Made by a program: the position numbers and the translations under genes
In this document: in pieces, positions 16,665 through 25,085 of the stretch
Layout: the number at the start of each line of letters is the position of its first letter
Position numbering within the stretch: position 1 is the stretch's first letter
DNA from: Paraclostridium sordellii
Lineage (GTDB): Bacteria; Bacillota; Clostridia; Peptostreptococcales; Peptostreptococcaceae
Reading direction: 5' to 3'
Length of the DNA stretch: 64,000 nucleotides
NCBI RefSeq assembly: GCF_000953675.1
Contig: NZ_LN679998.1
Location: 1,077,911 to 1,141,910 of the forward strand
The notes under the pieces: model-generated
What the model was told of the DNA's origin: nothing
Seen by the model: the letters and a program-made list of their open reading frames with translations, nothing else
The model's database searches: none

Positions 16665-17393
16665 ATGATAGAAAAATTCAACTCAATGAGTAAAGGTAAA
16701 AAAATAATAGTAGGAATAATAGGGGTTATGTTTTTTCCAATACTATTAACACTAATAGGAATAGACATATTAATTGATGGAATTAAGAATAAAGACAAAG
16801 GAAGAATTACCGGAGGATCATTTATAATTATAGCTTTGATAATTGTGATGATAAATATAAGTAACGATCAATCAAATTCAAATCAAGAAGTAGAAAAAGT
16901 AAGTGAAGAAACTAAAAATACATTTGAACTTAGTGATGGAATGTACAAAGTAGGAGAAGATATAGATGCAGGAGAATATCTATTAGTAGGGGATGGACCT
17001 TACGCTTATTATCAAGTATCAAATGACAGTACAGGAGACGCTGAAAGTATAATATCAAATGATAACTTTAGTACAAATAGATATCTAACAGTAAGTGATG
17101 GACAATACTTACAAACAAAAGGTTGTAAAATAGTAAAACCAAGTGAAATAGTATTAAATATGGATGAGGCAAATACTTTAAAAGATGGAATGTATAAGGT
17201 AGGTGTTGATATACCCGCTGGAGAATATAAAGTAACGTCAAATGAAGCTACAGGATATGTGGAAGTTACTAATAGTAGTAATGGAAATATAAATGAAATT
17301 GTATCAAATGATAACTTTGAGGGAGAAAAATATGTAACAGTATCTGAAGGACAATATTTAAAATTAGCCAATAATACTGAATTAATAAAATAA
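16665..17393 (+). CDS. Membrane protein with a duplicated extracytoplasmic domain
   Basis: The first 70 residues hold two membrane segments (about 14-36 and 45-65). The rest is a tandem duplication of about 75 residues: LSDGMYKVGEDIDAGEYLL (from about residue 87) and LKDGMYKVGVDIPAGEYKV (from about residue 168). Both copies continue with a V-S/T-N-x-S segment, then SNDNF, then a V-S-D/E-G-Q-Y-L-x motif. The repeat is known from uncharacterised Firmicutes membrane proteins and is predicted all-beta; no function is established. AAGGAGG precedes the ATG. It is a single-gene unit with its own terminator inside the accessory block. Confidence 0.7.
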   Translation: MIEKFNSMSKGKKIIVGIIGVMFFPILLTLIGIDILIDGIKNKDKGRITGGSFIIIALIIVMINISNDQSNSNQEVEKVSEETKNTFELSDGMYKVGEDIDAGEYLLVGDGPYAYYQVSNDSTGDAESIISNDNFSTNRYLTVSDGQYLQTKGCKIVKPSEIVLNMDEANTLKDGMYKVGVDIPAGEYKVTSNEATGYVEVTNSSNGNINEIVSNDNFEGEKYVTVSEGQYLKLANNTELIK

Positions 17394-17397
17394 AAGG

Positions 17398-17425
17398 GTG
17401 TAGACGATTAAGTCTACACTTTTTT
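17398..17425 (+). terminator. Intrinsic terminator
   Basis: GTGTAGAC, 6 bases, GTCTACAC, then six T residues, directly after the duplicated-domain gene. Confidence 0.92.
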
Positions 17426-17503
17426 ATTAAGCAAAATTGAAAGAAATCTAACTAAATGATATATTTATAATATAAAATTAAACTCAACAAAATCAAGGCG
17501 GGG

Positions 17504-18244
17504 ATGAAATTGATAAAAACAGTACTAGAAAAATTTTTCTACAAAGAAAAACCACAACCAATACCTCAAGAAATAAAAAACACTATAAAAGGAACTTTTG
17601 GAGAAGTAAGACAAGAATTTAAATTAGAATACTTACCAAGAGAAAACTACAAGGTAATAAACAACATAATAATACCAAATAGACAAGCCACTTCCCAAAT
17701 AGACCATCTAGTAATATCTAACTATGGAATATTCGTAATAGAAAACAAAAATTATAGTGGAAACATCTATGGAAGCGAATATGACAAAACCTGGACGCAA
17801 GTAATGGGAAAGTACAAAAATAAATTTTATAACCCACTACTTCAAAATTATGGACACATAAAAGCTATAGAAGAAATAATAGGTATAAACAAACACATAT
17901 ATTCAGTAGTAGTATTTAGCGATAGAGCAATACTAAGAAAAGTAGAAATAACAAATCAAAGGAACATAAAGGTTATAAATGAAATAGACCTTTTAAACCT
18001 TATAAAAGAATATAAAGAAATAGTACTAACAAACTCGCAAGTAAATGAAATAAGAGATAAAATATTTGAAAGCATGGCTACAGTAAGTCAAAGTAACATA
18101 AGCCATGTAAAAAATATAACTACACAACTAGATTCAGATTCCTGTCCAAGATGTGGAGGAAAGCTAGTTGAAAGAAAAGGACAATATGGAGACTTTCTAG
18201 GATGTAGCAACTTTCCAAAATGTAAATATACAAAAAAATTATAG
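17504..18244 (+). CDS. NERD domain protein with C-terminal topoisomerase-type zinc finger
   Basis: The 246-residue protein has a NERD (nuclease-related) domain at about residues 25-140: GTFGEVRQEF, SQIDHLVISNYGIFVIENKNY and a later VVVFSDRA. The D-H-L...E-N-K triad matches the PD-(D/E)XK-like active site of the family. The last 35 residues (SCPRCGGKLVERKG...FLGCSNFPKCKYTK) form a four-Cys zinc ribbon as in topoisomerase IA tails and in NERD proteins that bind DNA. ATG 17504 follows AAGGCGGGG directly. DNA processing or defence is likely, the substrate unknown. It lies alone between two terminators. Confidence 0.85.
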   Translation: MKLIKTVLEKFFYKEKPQPIPQEIKNTIKGTFGEVRQEFKLEYLPRENYKVINNIIIPNRQATSQIDHLVISNYGIFVIENKNYSGNIYGSEYDKTWTQVMGKYKNKFYNPLLQNYGHIKAIEEIIGINKHIYSVVVFSDRAILRKVEITNQRNIKVINEIDLLNLIKEYKEIVLTNSQVNEIRDKIFESMATVSQSNISHVKNITTQLDSDSCPRCGGKLVERKGQYGDFLGCSNFPKCKYTKKL

Positions 18245-18250
18245 ATAAAT

Positions 18251-18303
18251 AAAAAGAGCTATATTTAAAAGTATTAAATCACTTTTAGATATAGCTCTTT
18301 TTT
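18251..18303 (+). terminator. Intrinsic terminator
   Basis: A stem of about 20 base pairs (AAAAAGAGCTATAT paired with ATATAGCTCTTTTT, extended inward by TAAAAGT/ACTTTTA) ends in a T-run. It closes the NERD gene and the accessory block. Confidence 0.9.
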
Positions 18304-18321
18304 ATAGAAGATTTACTAATA

Positions 18322-18351
18322 AACATTAGATTAACATTAAGGTGCTATACT
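18322..18351 (+). promoter_or_regulatory. Direct-repeat operator and promoter of the adaptor/ABC operon
   Basis: AACATT (18322-18327) and AACATT (18333-18338) have an 11-base period. Seven bases later comes TATACT (18346-18351), preceded by TG as an extended -10. The repeats cover the -35 position, as expected for an OmpR-type activator. The same arrangement precedes the response-regulator gene (21800-21829). Confidence 0.75.
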
Positions 18352-18462
18352 CATTTCAAAGCCAAGGAGTTATATAAACAAAAAGTAACACTTTATATAA
18401 AACAGTAGAAATCAATAAAAGGCAATCATGATATGAAAAATACTTAGGGAGGATAAGATATT

Positions 18463-19542
18463 ATGAAGAAACCAAAAAAATTTATGGTTATAACAGCAGT
18501 TTCATTAAGTTTAATAGGTGGAGTAGGGGCCTATACAGGATTAAATAATAAGGCTCAAGCAAATCAACCACAAGAAATCAACCAATCAATAAATACAATA
18601 AAAGTTGAAAAAGGTGATATAAAAACAGTTGTTGAAGCTGGAGGTAAGGCTTCATTAAGTGATGAGAACAATCCAAACTCTATAACAATAACATTATCTG
18701 CAAATCAGTACGATATATCTAAGCTACAGGTTAATCAAAGTGTTGAGATAAAATCAAAAGCATTTCCAGATGAAATTGTAAATGGAACTATAACTGAAGT
18801 AGCTAACAAAGCAAATGAAGGCGATAGTCCTACATATACGGTTAAAGTAGAAGTATCTAAGCCAATACTTGAATTAGGTGAAATAACTTACTCAGAAGTA
18901 AGCGTTAAAAAAGGACCATCTAAAGAATATGGTAATGTTACTAAGCTAGAAAAAGAAAATAAAGTTAAAATACTAGAAAAGAAAAATAATTGGATAAAAA
19001 TTAGAATGGAAGATAACAGCGAGGGTTGGGTACCAAAAGATTCTGTTAAGACAAATGGATTAGAACAAGAGAATATAGAATCAAAAATATCTAAAAATGA
19101 TGTAAATATTAGAAACAGCAATTCATCAGGAAGTAAAAGTCTTGGAAAGCTAGTACAAGGTGAAAAAGTTAAAATAATAGATAAAAAAGATGACTGGTAC
19201 AAGGTAGTAGTTAATGATGAACTTACAGGATGGGTACAAGAGAGCGATTTAGCTTTACAAAAATTAAAGGATGGAATGTCTGTAACAGGAACAATATTAG
19301 TTAGTGAGAAGAAGGATATATTAAAGGTCCCTGTATCAGCAATTCAAAAAGATGAAAAGGGATACTTTGTAACTATGGCAAATACAAACGAAAAAAGATA
19401 TGTAGAAGTTGGAGAAAGTGATTCAGAAAGCATAGAAGTTACAAAGGGACTTTTGGAAAATGACAATATAACTATGCAATCATTTGTATCTCCTGCCCAA
19501 AAAGAAAATTCAGGTTCAAAACCTGATACAGCAATAGAATAA
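18463..19542 (+). CDS. MacA/HlyD-type adaptor with two SH3 domains
   Basis: The 359-residue secreted or membrane-anchored protein has an N-terminal signal/anchor segment (about 9-28). The adaptor parts are split. Residues 43-140 have the start of a barrel with ITITLSANQYDISKLQVNQSVEI, and residues about 268-340 have a closing barrel with ILKVPVSAIQKDEKGYFV, as in MacA-like proteins. The usual coiled-coil hairpin is absent. In its place are two bacterial SH3 domains (about 145-200 with WVPKDSV, and 205-265 with VNIRNSNSSGSKSLGKL and GWVQESD), which normally bind cell wall. It leads an operon with the ATPase 14 bases downstream and a MacB-type permease. Confidence 0.75.
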   Translation: MKKPKKFMVITAVSLSLIGGVGAYTGLNNKAQANQPQEINQSINTIKVEKGDIKTVVEAGGKASLSDENNPNSITITLSANQYDISKLQVNQSVEIKSKAFPDEIVNGTITEVANKANEGDSPTYTVKVEVSKPILELGEITYSEVSVKKGPSKEYGNVTKLEKENKVKILEKKNNWIKIRMEDNSEGWVPKDSVKTNGLEQENIESKISKNDVNIRNSNSSGSKSLGKLVQGEKVKIIDKKDDWYKVVVNDELTGWVQESDLALQKLKDGMSVTGTILVSEKKDILKVPVSAIQKDEKGYFVTMANTNEKRYVEVGESDSESIEVTKGLLENDNITMQSFVSPAQKENSGSKPDTAIE

Positions 19543-19556
19543 AGAGGTGATAATTT

Positions 19557-20231
19557 ATGAGTGATTATGTAATACAGGCTAGAGATTTATTAAAATCTTA
19601 TAGCATAGGAGATGAAAAGATAACAGTTTTAAAAGAAGTTTCACTAGATATAAAACAAGGAGAATTTGTATCTATAATAGGTCCATCAGGTTCTGGTAAG
19701 TCAACTTTTATGAATATTATAGGGTGTTTAGATTTAGCTGATAATGGAGATTACATACTGGACGGTAAAAGTATAACCTCTTTAAGTGAAGATGAATTAA
19801 GTGCAGTAAGAAATAAAACTATAGGATTTATATTTCAAAACTTTAACTTATTAAATAAATTATCAGCTTTGGAAAATGTAGAACTTCCTCTTATATATCA
19901 AGGGAAAACTCCAAAAGAAAGAAAAGAGATAGCAATAGATTGTCTAAAAAAAGTTGGATTACAAGAAAAAATGAACAATAGACCTAATCAATTATCTGGT
20001 GGACAACAACAAAGGGTGGCAATAGCTAGAGCATTAGCCACAAATCCAAGAATACTTTTAGCAGATGAACCAACAGGAGCATTAGATAGTAAAACAAGTG
20101 AAGAGATACTTGAAATATTAGAAGGTCTAAACAAAGAAGGTAAAACTATAGTCATGATAACACATGATATGGATATAGCAAGAAATGCTAAAAGGATGAT
20201 AAGAATAAAAGATGGTGAAATTTTTGAATAG
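19557..20231 (+). CDS. MacB/LolD-type ABC ATPase
   Basis: The 224-residue ATPase is complete and canonical: Walker A GPSGSGKS (about 42-49), Q-loop in IFQNFNLLNKLSALENVELP, signature LSGGQQQRVAIARALA (about 143-158), Walker B ILLADEPTGALD (about 162-173) and the switch His in MITHD. It energises the permease encoded 12 bases downstream, in the family of MacB/YknY exporters of peptides, antibiotics or lipids. The adaptor gene directly upstream supports an export role. AGAGGTG precedes the ATG. Confidence 0.93.
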   Translation: MSDYVIQARDLLKSYSIGDEKITVLKEVSLDIKQGEFVSIIGPSGSGKSTFMNIIGCLDLADNGDYILDGKSITSLSEDELSAVRNKTIGFIFQNFNLLNKLSALENVELPLIYQGKTPKERKEIAIDCLKKVGLQEKMNNRPNQLSGGQQQRVAIARALATNPRILLADEPTGALDSKTSEEILEILEGLNKEGKTIVMITHDMDIARNAKRMIRIKDGEIFE

Positions 20232-20243
20232 GAGGTGTCGTAT

Positions 20244-21404
20244 ATGAATCTTTTTCAAATAATTAAGATGGCACTTGGAGAAATCAAAGCTAATAAATTA
20301 CGTTCATTTCTTACTATATTAGGTATATCCATTGGTACGGCAAGTGTTATTCTATTCGTTACAATATCTATGGGTAGTAGACAGAGTATGTATAAAAGCT
20401 TTGAAGCTAAGCCACTAGATTTAATAAGTGCAAGTATTTATGGTGATAAAAAAATAAATGAATTTGATATAAAGGCAATAAGAAGTAATGAAAATATAAA
20501 TAATATATCTCCAGAAATAAGTGATTCTACAACAGTAAGTTATGAAAAGAAGGATAGTAATAAAAGTATAGTTGGAACAGATGAAAACTATGCAAAAATC
20601 AATAATCGTAAAATAAAAAGTGGAAGATTTATTATGCCAATTGACAATGATAAAACAACTAAGGTAGTAGTGTTAGGTAATAAAACTGCTAATGAATTAT
20701 TTCCAGGGACAGATGCAATCGGTAAAACAATTAGTATTAAGTCAATACCATATAAGATTATAGGTGTATTAGATAAGGTTGATGAATCTTATGATAGCCC
20801 AGAAGATGATACTATATACATGCCTTATAAAACAGCTCAAACTGTTTTAGGCCTAAGTGATATAACTAAGATAAATGTACAAGCAAGTTCACAAGATAAT
20901 GTAACTGATGTAATGAAAGCAATAAAAGCTCATTTTACAAAAAAAGGTATGAAACAAAATGATTTTTATGTGACAAGTAATAAAGAAATGATAGATTCTA
21001 TGAAGTCAATGGATGCTATTATGGACCTGATGGTAGGAGCAATAGCAAGTGTATCTTTATTTGTAGCAGGTATAGGGATAATGAACATGATGTTAGTATC
21101 TGTAACAGAAAGAACTAAAGAAATAGGTATAAGAAAAGCACTAGGATCACCTAGAAAATTTATATTAGTTCAATTTTTAGTAGAATCTCTAACTATAAGT
21201 TTTATAGGCGGAATAATAGGAGCATTAATTGGAATATTTGGATCAATGCCAATTCTTAGTTCAATGGGAGCAGAGTTTTATATAGCATGGGATGTAGTTT
21301 TCGCATCAGTAGGATTTGCTGTATTTATGGGAGTAGTATTTGGTATATCCCCAGCAAATAAGGCTTCAAAATTACAACCAATAGTAGCTTTAAAATCAGA
21401 ATAA
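20244..21404 (+). CDS. MacB-type ABC permease (FtsX family)
   Basis: The 386-residue permease has the MacB plan: one N-terminal membrane helix after KANKLRSFLTILGISIGTASV, a periplasm-like extracytoplasmic domain (about 45-255), then three C-terminal helices with VTERTKEIGIRKALGSPRKF linking the first two. ATG 20244 is chosen because GGAGGTG lies 6 bases upstream and would overlap the alternative GTG 20235. The substrate cannot be inferred from the sequence. It forms one operon with the SH3-containing adaptor, the ATPase and probably the small lipoprotein that follows at 26 bases. Confidence 0.92.
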   Translation: MNLFQIIKMALGEIKANKLRSFLTILGISIGTASVILFVTISMGSRQSMYKSFEAKPLDLISASIYGDKKINEFDIKAIRSNENINNISPEISDSTTVSYEKKDSNKSIVGTDENYAKINNRKIKSGRFIMPIDNDKTTKVVVLGNKTANELFPGTDAIGKTISIKSIPYKIIGVLDKVDESYDSPEDDTIYMPYKTAQTVLGLSDITKINVQASSQDNVTDVMKAIKAHFTKKGMKQNDFYVTSNKEMIDSMKSMDAIMDLMVGAIASVSLFVAGIGIMNMMLVSVTERTKEIGIRKALGSPRKFILVQFLVESLTISFIGGIIGALIGIFGSMPILSSMGAEFYIAWDVVFASVGFAVFMGVVFGISPANKASKLQPIVALKSE

Positions 21405-21430
21405 ATATTTTAAATAAAAGGAGAATAAAT

Positions 21431-21625
21431 ATGAAATTAAATAAAAAACTATCTGTAGCATTAGTAGTATCAATGGTAGCACTTAGTGCAGTTGGATGTG
21501 GGAGTAAAGACTCAAATGGAAAAGGAATGGAGCCGACAGAAAGTGAAATAAAGAATATGCCAAAAATGTCTGAACAAGAGATTCAAAAAGGTCTTGAAGA
21601 TGGAACTGTAATACGTGAAAAATAA
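21431..21625 (+). CDS. Small lipoprotein
   Basis: The 64-residue protein has an n-region MKLNKKL, a hydrophobic core and a lipobox ending SAVGC at about residue 23, so the mature lipid-anchored peptide is about 42 residues, acidic and rich in Met and Glu (NMPKMSEQEIQKGLEDGTV). AAGGAG precedes the ATG. It is the last gene of the adaptor/ABC operon, before a strong terminator. A role as partner or sensor of the transporter is inferred from its place only. Confidence 0.75.
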   Translation: MKLNKKLSVALVVSMVALSAVGCGSKDSNGKGMEPTESEIKNMPKMSEQEIQKGLEDGTVIREK

Positions 21626-21637
21626 AACTTAGCTAAT

Positions 21638-21680
21638 AAATAAGCCTAATATATTTAAAATATATTAGGCTTATTTTTTT
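21638..21680 (+). terminator. Intrinsic terminator
   Basis: A 19-base AT-rich stem with arms starting AAATAAGCC and ending GGCTTATTT and a very short loop, followed by T residues. It ends the adaptor/ABC operon. Confidence 0.9.
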
Positions 21681-21799
21681 ACACCCAAAACAGCATAGAT
21701 ATTGTAACTAATTGATATACAAATACTTTAAAAAGGGTATTTAATTATAGACTATAATTATGATTAATATATAATAGGAAATAATTATAAAGTATTGTT

Positions 21800-21829
21800 A
21801 ACATTCAGTAAACATTTATAATATATAAT
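21800..21829 (+). promoter_or_regulatory. Direct-repeat operator and promoter of the two-component operon
   Basis: AACATT (21800-21805) and AACATT (21811-21816) have an 11-base period, and TATAAT (21824-21829) starts 7 bases later. Spacing and half-sites are identical to those at 18322-18351. This points to autoregulation by the response regulator that follows. Confidence 0.75.
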
Positions 21830-21851
21830 GTTTATCTTAGGAGATGATTAT

Positions 21852-22523
21852 ATGAGAGTATTAATGATAGAAGATAATAAAGAGCTTGCTTGTAATGTAA
21901 AACTAGGACTTGAAAAAGAAGGTCTAGTAGTAGATATTGCAAATAACGGAGAAGATGGAGATGAAAAAGCATTTATAAATGATTATGATATTATATTATT
22001 AGATTTGAATTTACCAGATAAAGATGGAATAGAAATGCTAGAATTTTTTAGAAAAAATAAATTAAATACTCCTATAATAATAGTTACAGCTAGAGATGGA
22101 GTTGGTGAGTTAGCAAAAGGACTAGACTTAGGTGCAGATGATTATATAATAAAGCCATTTCAAATTATAGAACTAAGAGCTAGAATACAAGCAGTAATAA
22201 GAAGATTTTATGGAAGAACAAACCCTACTATAGAAGTAGGACCTTTGAGTATAAATCCATCTTCGAGAAAAGTATATGTCTACGGTAATGAAGTGAAGTT
22301 GGGAACTAAAGAGTTTGATATATTAGAGTATATTGCAAGTAGAAACCCAGATATTGTATCAGGAATTGATATAGCTGAACATGTATATGATGAATATTTT
22401 GATCCATTATCATCTGTACTTAGAGTACATATAGCAAGATTAAAGAAAAAACTAAAAGAGGTTTCAGGAAAAGAGATACTAATAACTACAAGAGGCATAG
22501 GTTATTCTATATGCGAAGAGTAA
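21852..22523 (+). CDS. OmpR-family response regulator
   Basis: The 223-residue protein has a complete receiver: acidic pair in MIEDN, phospho-acceptor Asp51 in IILLDLNLPDKDG, Thr in IIVTARD and Lys in DDYIIKPF. A winged-helix DNA-binding domain follows from about residue 125 (KLGTKEFDILEYIASRNPDIV, VLRVHIARLKKKL, TTRGIGYSI). ATG 21852 follows AGGAGATG; the upstream in-frame ATG 21828 overlaps the -10 box. The 3' end overlaps the kinase gene by 13 bases. The operator evidence suggests it activates both its own operon and the adaptor/ABC operon, a layout typical of cell-envelope or antimicrobial-peptide stress systems. Confidence 0.93.
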   Translation: MRVLMIEDNKELACNVKLGLEKEGLVVDIANNGEDGDEKAFINDYDIILLDLNLPDKDGIEMLEFFRKNKLNTPIIIVTARDGVGELAKGLDLGADDYIIKPFQIIELRARIQAVIRRFYGRTNPTIEVGPLSINPSSRKVYVYGNEVKLGTKEFDILEYIASRNPDIVSGIDIAEHVYDEYFDPLSSVLRVHIARLKKKLKEVSGKEILITTRGIGYSICEE

Positions 22524-23581
22524 GAGATAAAACAGCAATAGTTTTAGTTGCTTACTCAGTTATATCTTTAATCATATTTATATTTGGGGCAAGTTATATT
22601 GTAGATTTATTTGGAACTAATGATTTAAGAAAAATAAATTCAGAAATCTATCCAGATATATATACAGAAACTAGTGAATATACTTTGTCTACATCAAATG
22701 AAGATAAAGTTAAAGATACTCAATTAATGGATAGTTATAAAAATAAGTTCAATAGTAAATACATTCTAGTTATAATGCTGTTTTTTATATTTACTATTAT
22801 ATCTAATTTATTATTATTATTTATTTTTAAAAAATTTGATATTAAAAATAGACGAGAGATTGCAAACAACATAAAAAGTATTGAGGATGAAGAAGAAATT
22901 CTAACTCTAGATCCAATTATGTCTAAAGTATATAAAGAATTAAAAGATAAGTTTGATTCTCATATTGAAGATTATAAAAGATTAAATTCTTATTTATCTC
23001 ATGAGCAGAAAAATGCTATTTCAATACTTAGAACTAATTTAGAAATAAATAAAAATGATGAATTAATCAATATACTCGATAAGGTAACAGATAATATAGA
23101 AGATGTACTTGCAATAAGTGATGTAAAAAGTGATGATGAAATGTATGAAATTGATATAGCCTTAGTATGTGCACAAGTATGTGACCACTATAAAAAGGTA
23201 TACGATAAAATAAGTTTTAATTTTGAAGAAGATGAAAATATGAATATATATGGAAAAGAAAAATGGATTTATAGAGGAATATCTAATCTTATTGATAATG
23301 CTATAAAATATGGTGAAGGAAAAGAAATAGATATAAATGTTAAAAATGAAAAGGGAAGCGTAATAGTATCAGTTAAAGATAATGGAATTGGAATGAGCAA
23401 ATCTAGTATGAGAAAAATATTTGACAATAGATACAGGGTAAATGAATTAAACAAAGATGGATATGGGATAGGTCTTAGTTTAGTTAAGCATGTATGTGAT
23501 TTATGTAATGGATTTGTATGGTTAGAAAGTGAAGAAAATAAAGGCTCAACATTTTATCTAGTATTCAAAGAATTTAAATAG
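22511..23581 (+). CDS. Membrane sensor histidine kinase
   Basis: The 356-residue kinase has two membrane helices (about 10-32 and 85-107) around a short extracytoplasmic part of about 50 residues, then a cytoplasmic region with His164 in YLSHEQKNAI, N-box NLIDNAIKY (about 257-265), G1 DNGIGMS (about 289-295) and G2 GYGIGLSLVKH. The H-box is slightly unusual (SHEQKN instead of SHELRT) but keeps the His-Glu pair. The ATG lies inside the end of the regulator gene, so translation is coupled. The short sensing loop and the ABC genes on both sides suggest it may sense through a transporter complex rather than bind a ligand alone. Confidence 0.92.
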   Translation: MRRVRDKTAIVLVAYSVISLIIFIFGASYIVDLFGTNDLRKINSEIYPDIYTETSEYTLSTSNEDKVKDTQLMDSYKNKFNSKYILVIMLFFIFTIISNLLLLFIFKKFDIKNRREIANNIKSIEDEEEILTLDPIMSKVYKELKDKFDSHIEDYKRLNSYLSHEQKNAISILRTNLEINKNDELINILDKVTDNIEDVLAISDVKSDDEMYEIDIALVCAQVCDHYKKVYDKISFNFEEDENMNIYGKEKWIYRGISNLIDNAIKYGEGKEIDINVKNEKGSVIVSVKDNGIGMSKSSMRKIFDNRYRVNELNKDGYGIGLSLVKHVCDLCNGFVWLESEENKGSTFYLVFKEFK

Positions 23582-23643
23582 ATAATATATTTTAAAATAT
23601 TAAGTATATGAACTAGAAATTATGTTTAAATAGGAGAGATAAA

Positions 23644-25077
23644 ATGTATAGTTTAAAAATGATAATTAAAGATTTAATAAAAAATAAATTACGTAATTCA
23701 CTTAATATAATAATAATGATAATAATTATATCTTCAGTCTTAATTTCAGAAATAGTAAATGTTAGTACAAATATAATTTTATCAAGTTATAAGAAAAAAT
23801 TTGAATCAGAAGTACAAATTATTGTAGATCAAGAAAAATTAACTGATAGTTCATTTAATAAACTATTAAGTCAAAGCAAATGGATAACGTCTAAAGAGTA
23901 TTTGAATTTTTCAAAATCTAAATATGTAAAAAAAGCATTTTTTACAGGTAATATGGCTGTAAACATCGAAGAATTAAATTTTAAAAAAGATAATATTAAT
24001 CAACGAATAGAATATGACGTTAAACAGCCATCAAGTGATTTAATTAAAAGGAAAATACAGTCTCAAGATGAAACATTAGATATTTCTAATGATACTTCAT
24101 TTATAAATGGATTTGTTAGGGGATACTCAAATGATTATAAAGATATGATACCTAATATAAATATAAAAAATGGTAGTATGTTTAAAAATGATAATGAATG
24201 TATAGTAAGTGAATCATTTTTAAAAGAAAACAAATTTAAATTAGGGGATAAAATAACAATATCAAATGGAAAAGATAACGAAAAATTAGTATTAAAAATA
24301 GTAGGTTCATATGAAAAGTCAAATAAAAATTTTAATGAAAATGAGATTACAGCTTTAGATACAGGAATTAATAATGAGGTAATAACTACTTATAACACAT
24401 TAGCTAATTATGATAATAATTTAAAGTCTCCATACCCTCTTGTATATACAAATGCTAAATTTATATTAAATAGTTATAAAGATAGATCAAAATTTGAAAA
24501 AGAGTTAAGAGAAAAAGGGTTAAGCAATTTATATAAATTTGCTATAGATGAAAATACATACAGAAAAGTTATAGAACCTATAGAATATGTACATAACATA
24601 TCATTTATATTTACCTTAGGAGCATTGATACTAGGAGCATTGATACTATTTATCATATCTATGTTATCTACAAATAATATAAAATACGATATAGGTGTTT
24701 TTAGAAATTTTGGGATACCAAAGTTAAAAATAGCAAAAAAATTCTTATATCAAAGTATATTAATGACCTTTATATGCTTAGTAATTGGAAGTGGAATTTG
24801 TGTAGTTTCAGTTAAACCTGTTTCAAATTATATTTATGAATACCAAAATCATGTTGATAAAAATATAGATATTACTTTAGATAAAAGTGTAGTATATAAG
24901 GATTTAAATAATACTGATACAAAAAAAGAAATAGATAGTATTAAAGTAAAAATAGATAAAGACTTTATATCAAAAATTATAATTTTAAGTATTTTATTAA
25001 GCTTACTTACAAGTATAGTTGCTATATACAATACTATAATTTATAAACCTATAGAAATAATTGATGATAGAAATTAG
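23644..25077 (+). CDS. FtsX-type ABC permease with large outside domain
   Basis: The 477-residue protein has an N-terminal membrane helix (about 18-38), an extracytoplasmic domain of about 270 residues (about 45-315), then three membrane segments (about 320-345, 370-395, 435-460) with a conserved-looking KYDIGVFRNFGIPKLKIAKKF linker. This is the FtsX/MacB permease plan, but it is diverged and Lys/Asn-rich. It follows the sensor kinase by 62 bases and is followed at 8 bases by an ATPase-like gene that has lost its motifs. A sensing role with the kinase is plausible. Confidence 0.8.
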   Translation: MYSLKMIIKDLIKNKLRNSLNIIIMIIIISSVLISEIVNVSTNIILSSYKKKFESEVQIIVDQEKLTDSSFNKLLSQSKWITSKEYLNFSKSKYVKKAFFTGNMAVNIEELNFKKDNINQRIEYDVKQPSSDLIKRKIQSQDETLDISNDTSFINGFVRGYSNDYKDMIPNINIKNGSMFKNDNECIVSESFLKENKFKLGDKITISNGKDNEKLVLKIVGSYEKSNKNFNENEITALDTGINNEVITTYNTLANYDNNLKSPYPLVYTNAKFILNSYKDRSKFEKELREKGLSNLYKFAIDENTYRKVIEPIEYVHNISFIFTLGALILGALILFIISMLSTNNIKYDIGVFRNFGIPKLKIAKKFLYQSILMTFICLVIGSGICVVSVKPVSNYIYEYQNHVDKNIDITLDKSVVYKDLNNTDTKKEIDSIKVKIDKDFISKIIILSILLSLLTSIVAIYNTIIYKPIEIIDDRN

Positions 25078-25085
25078 GTGAATTA

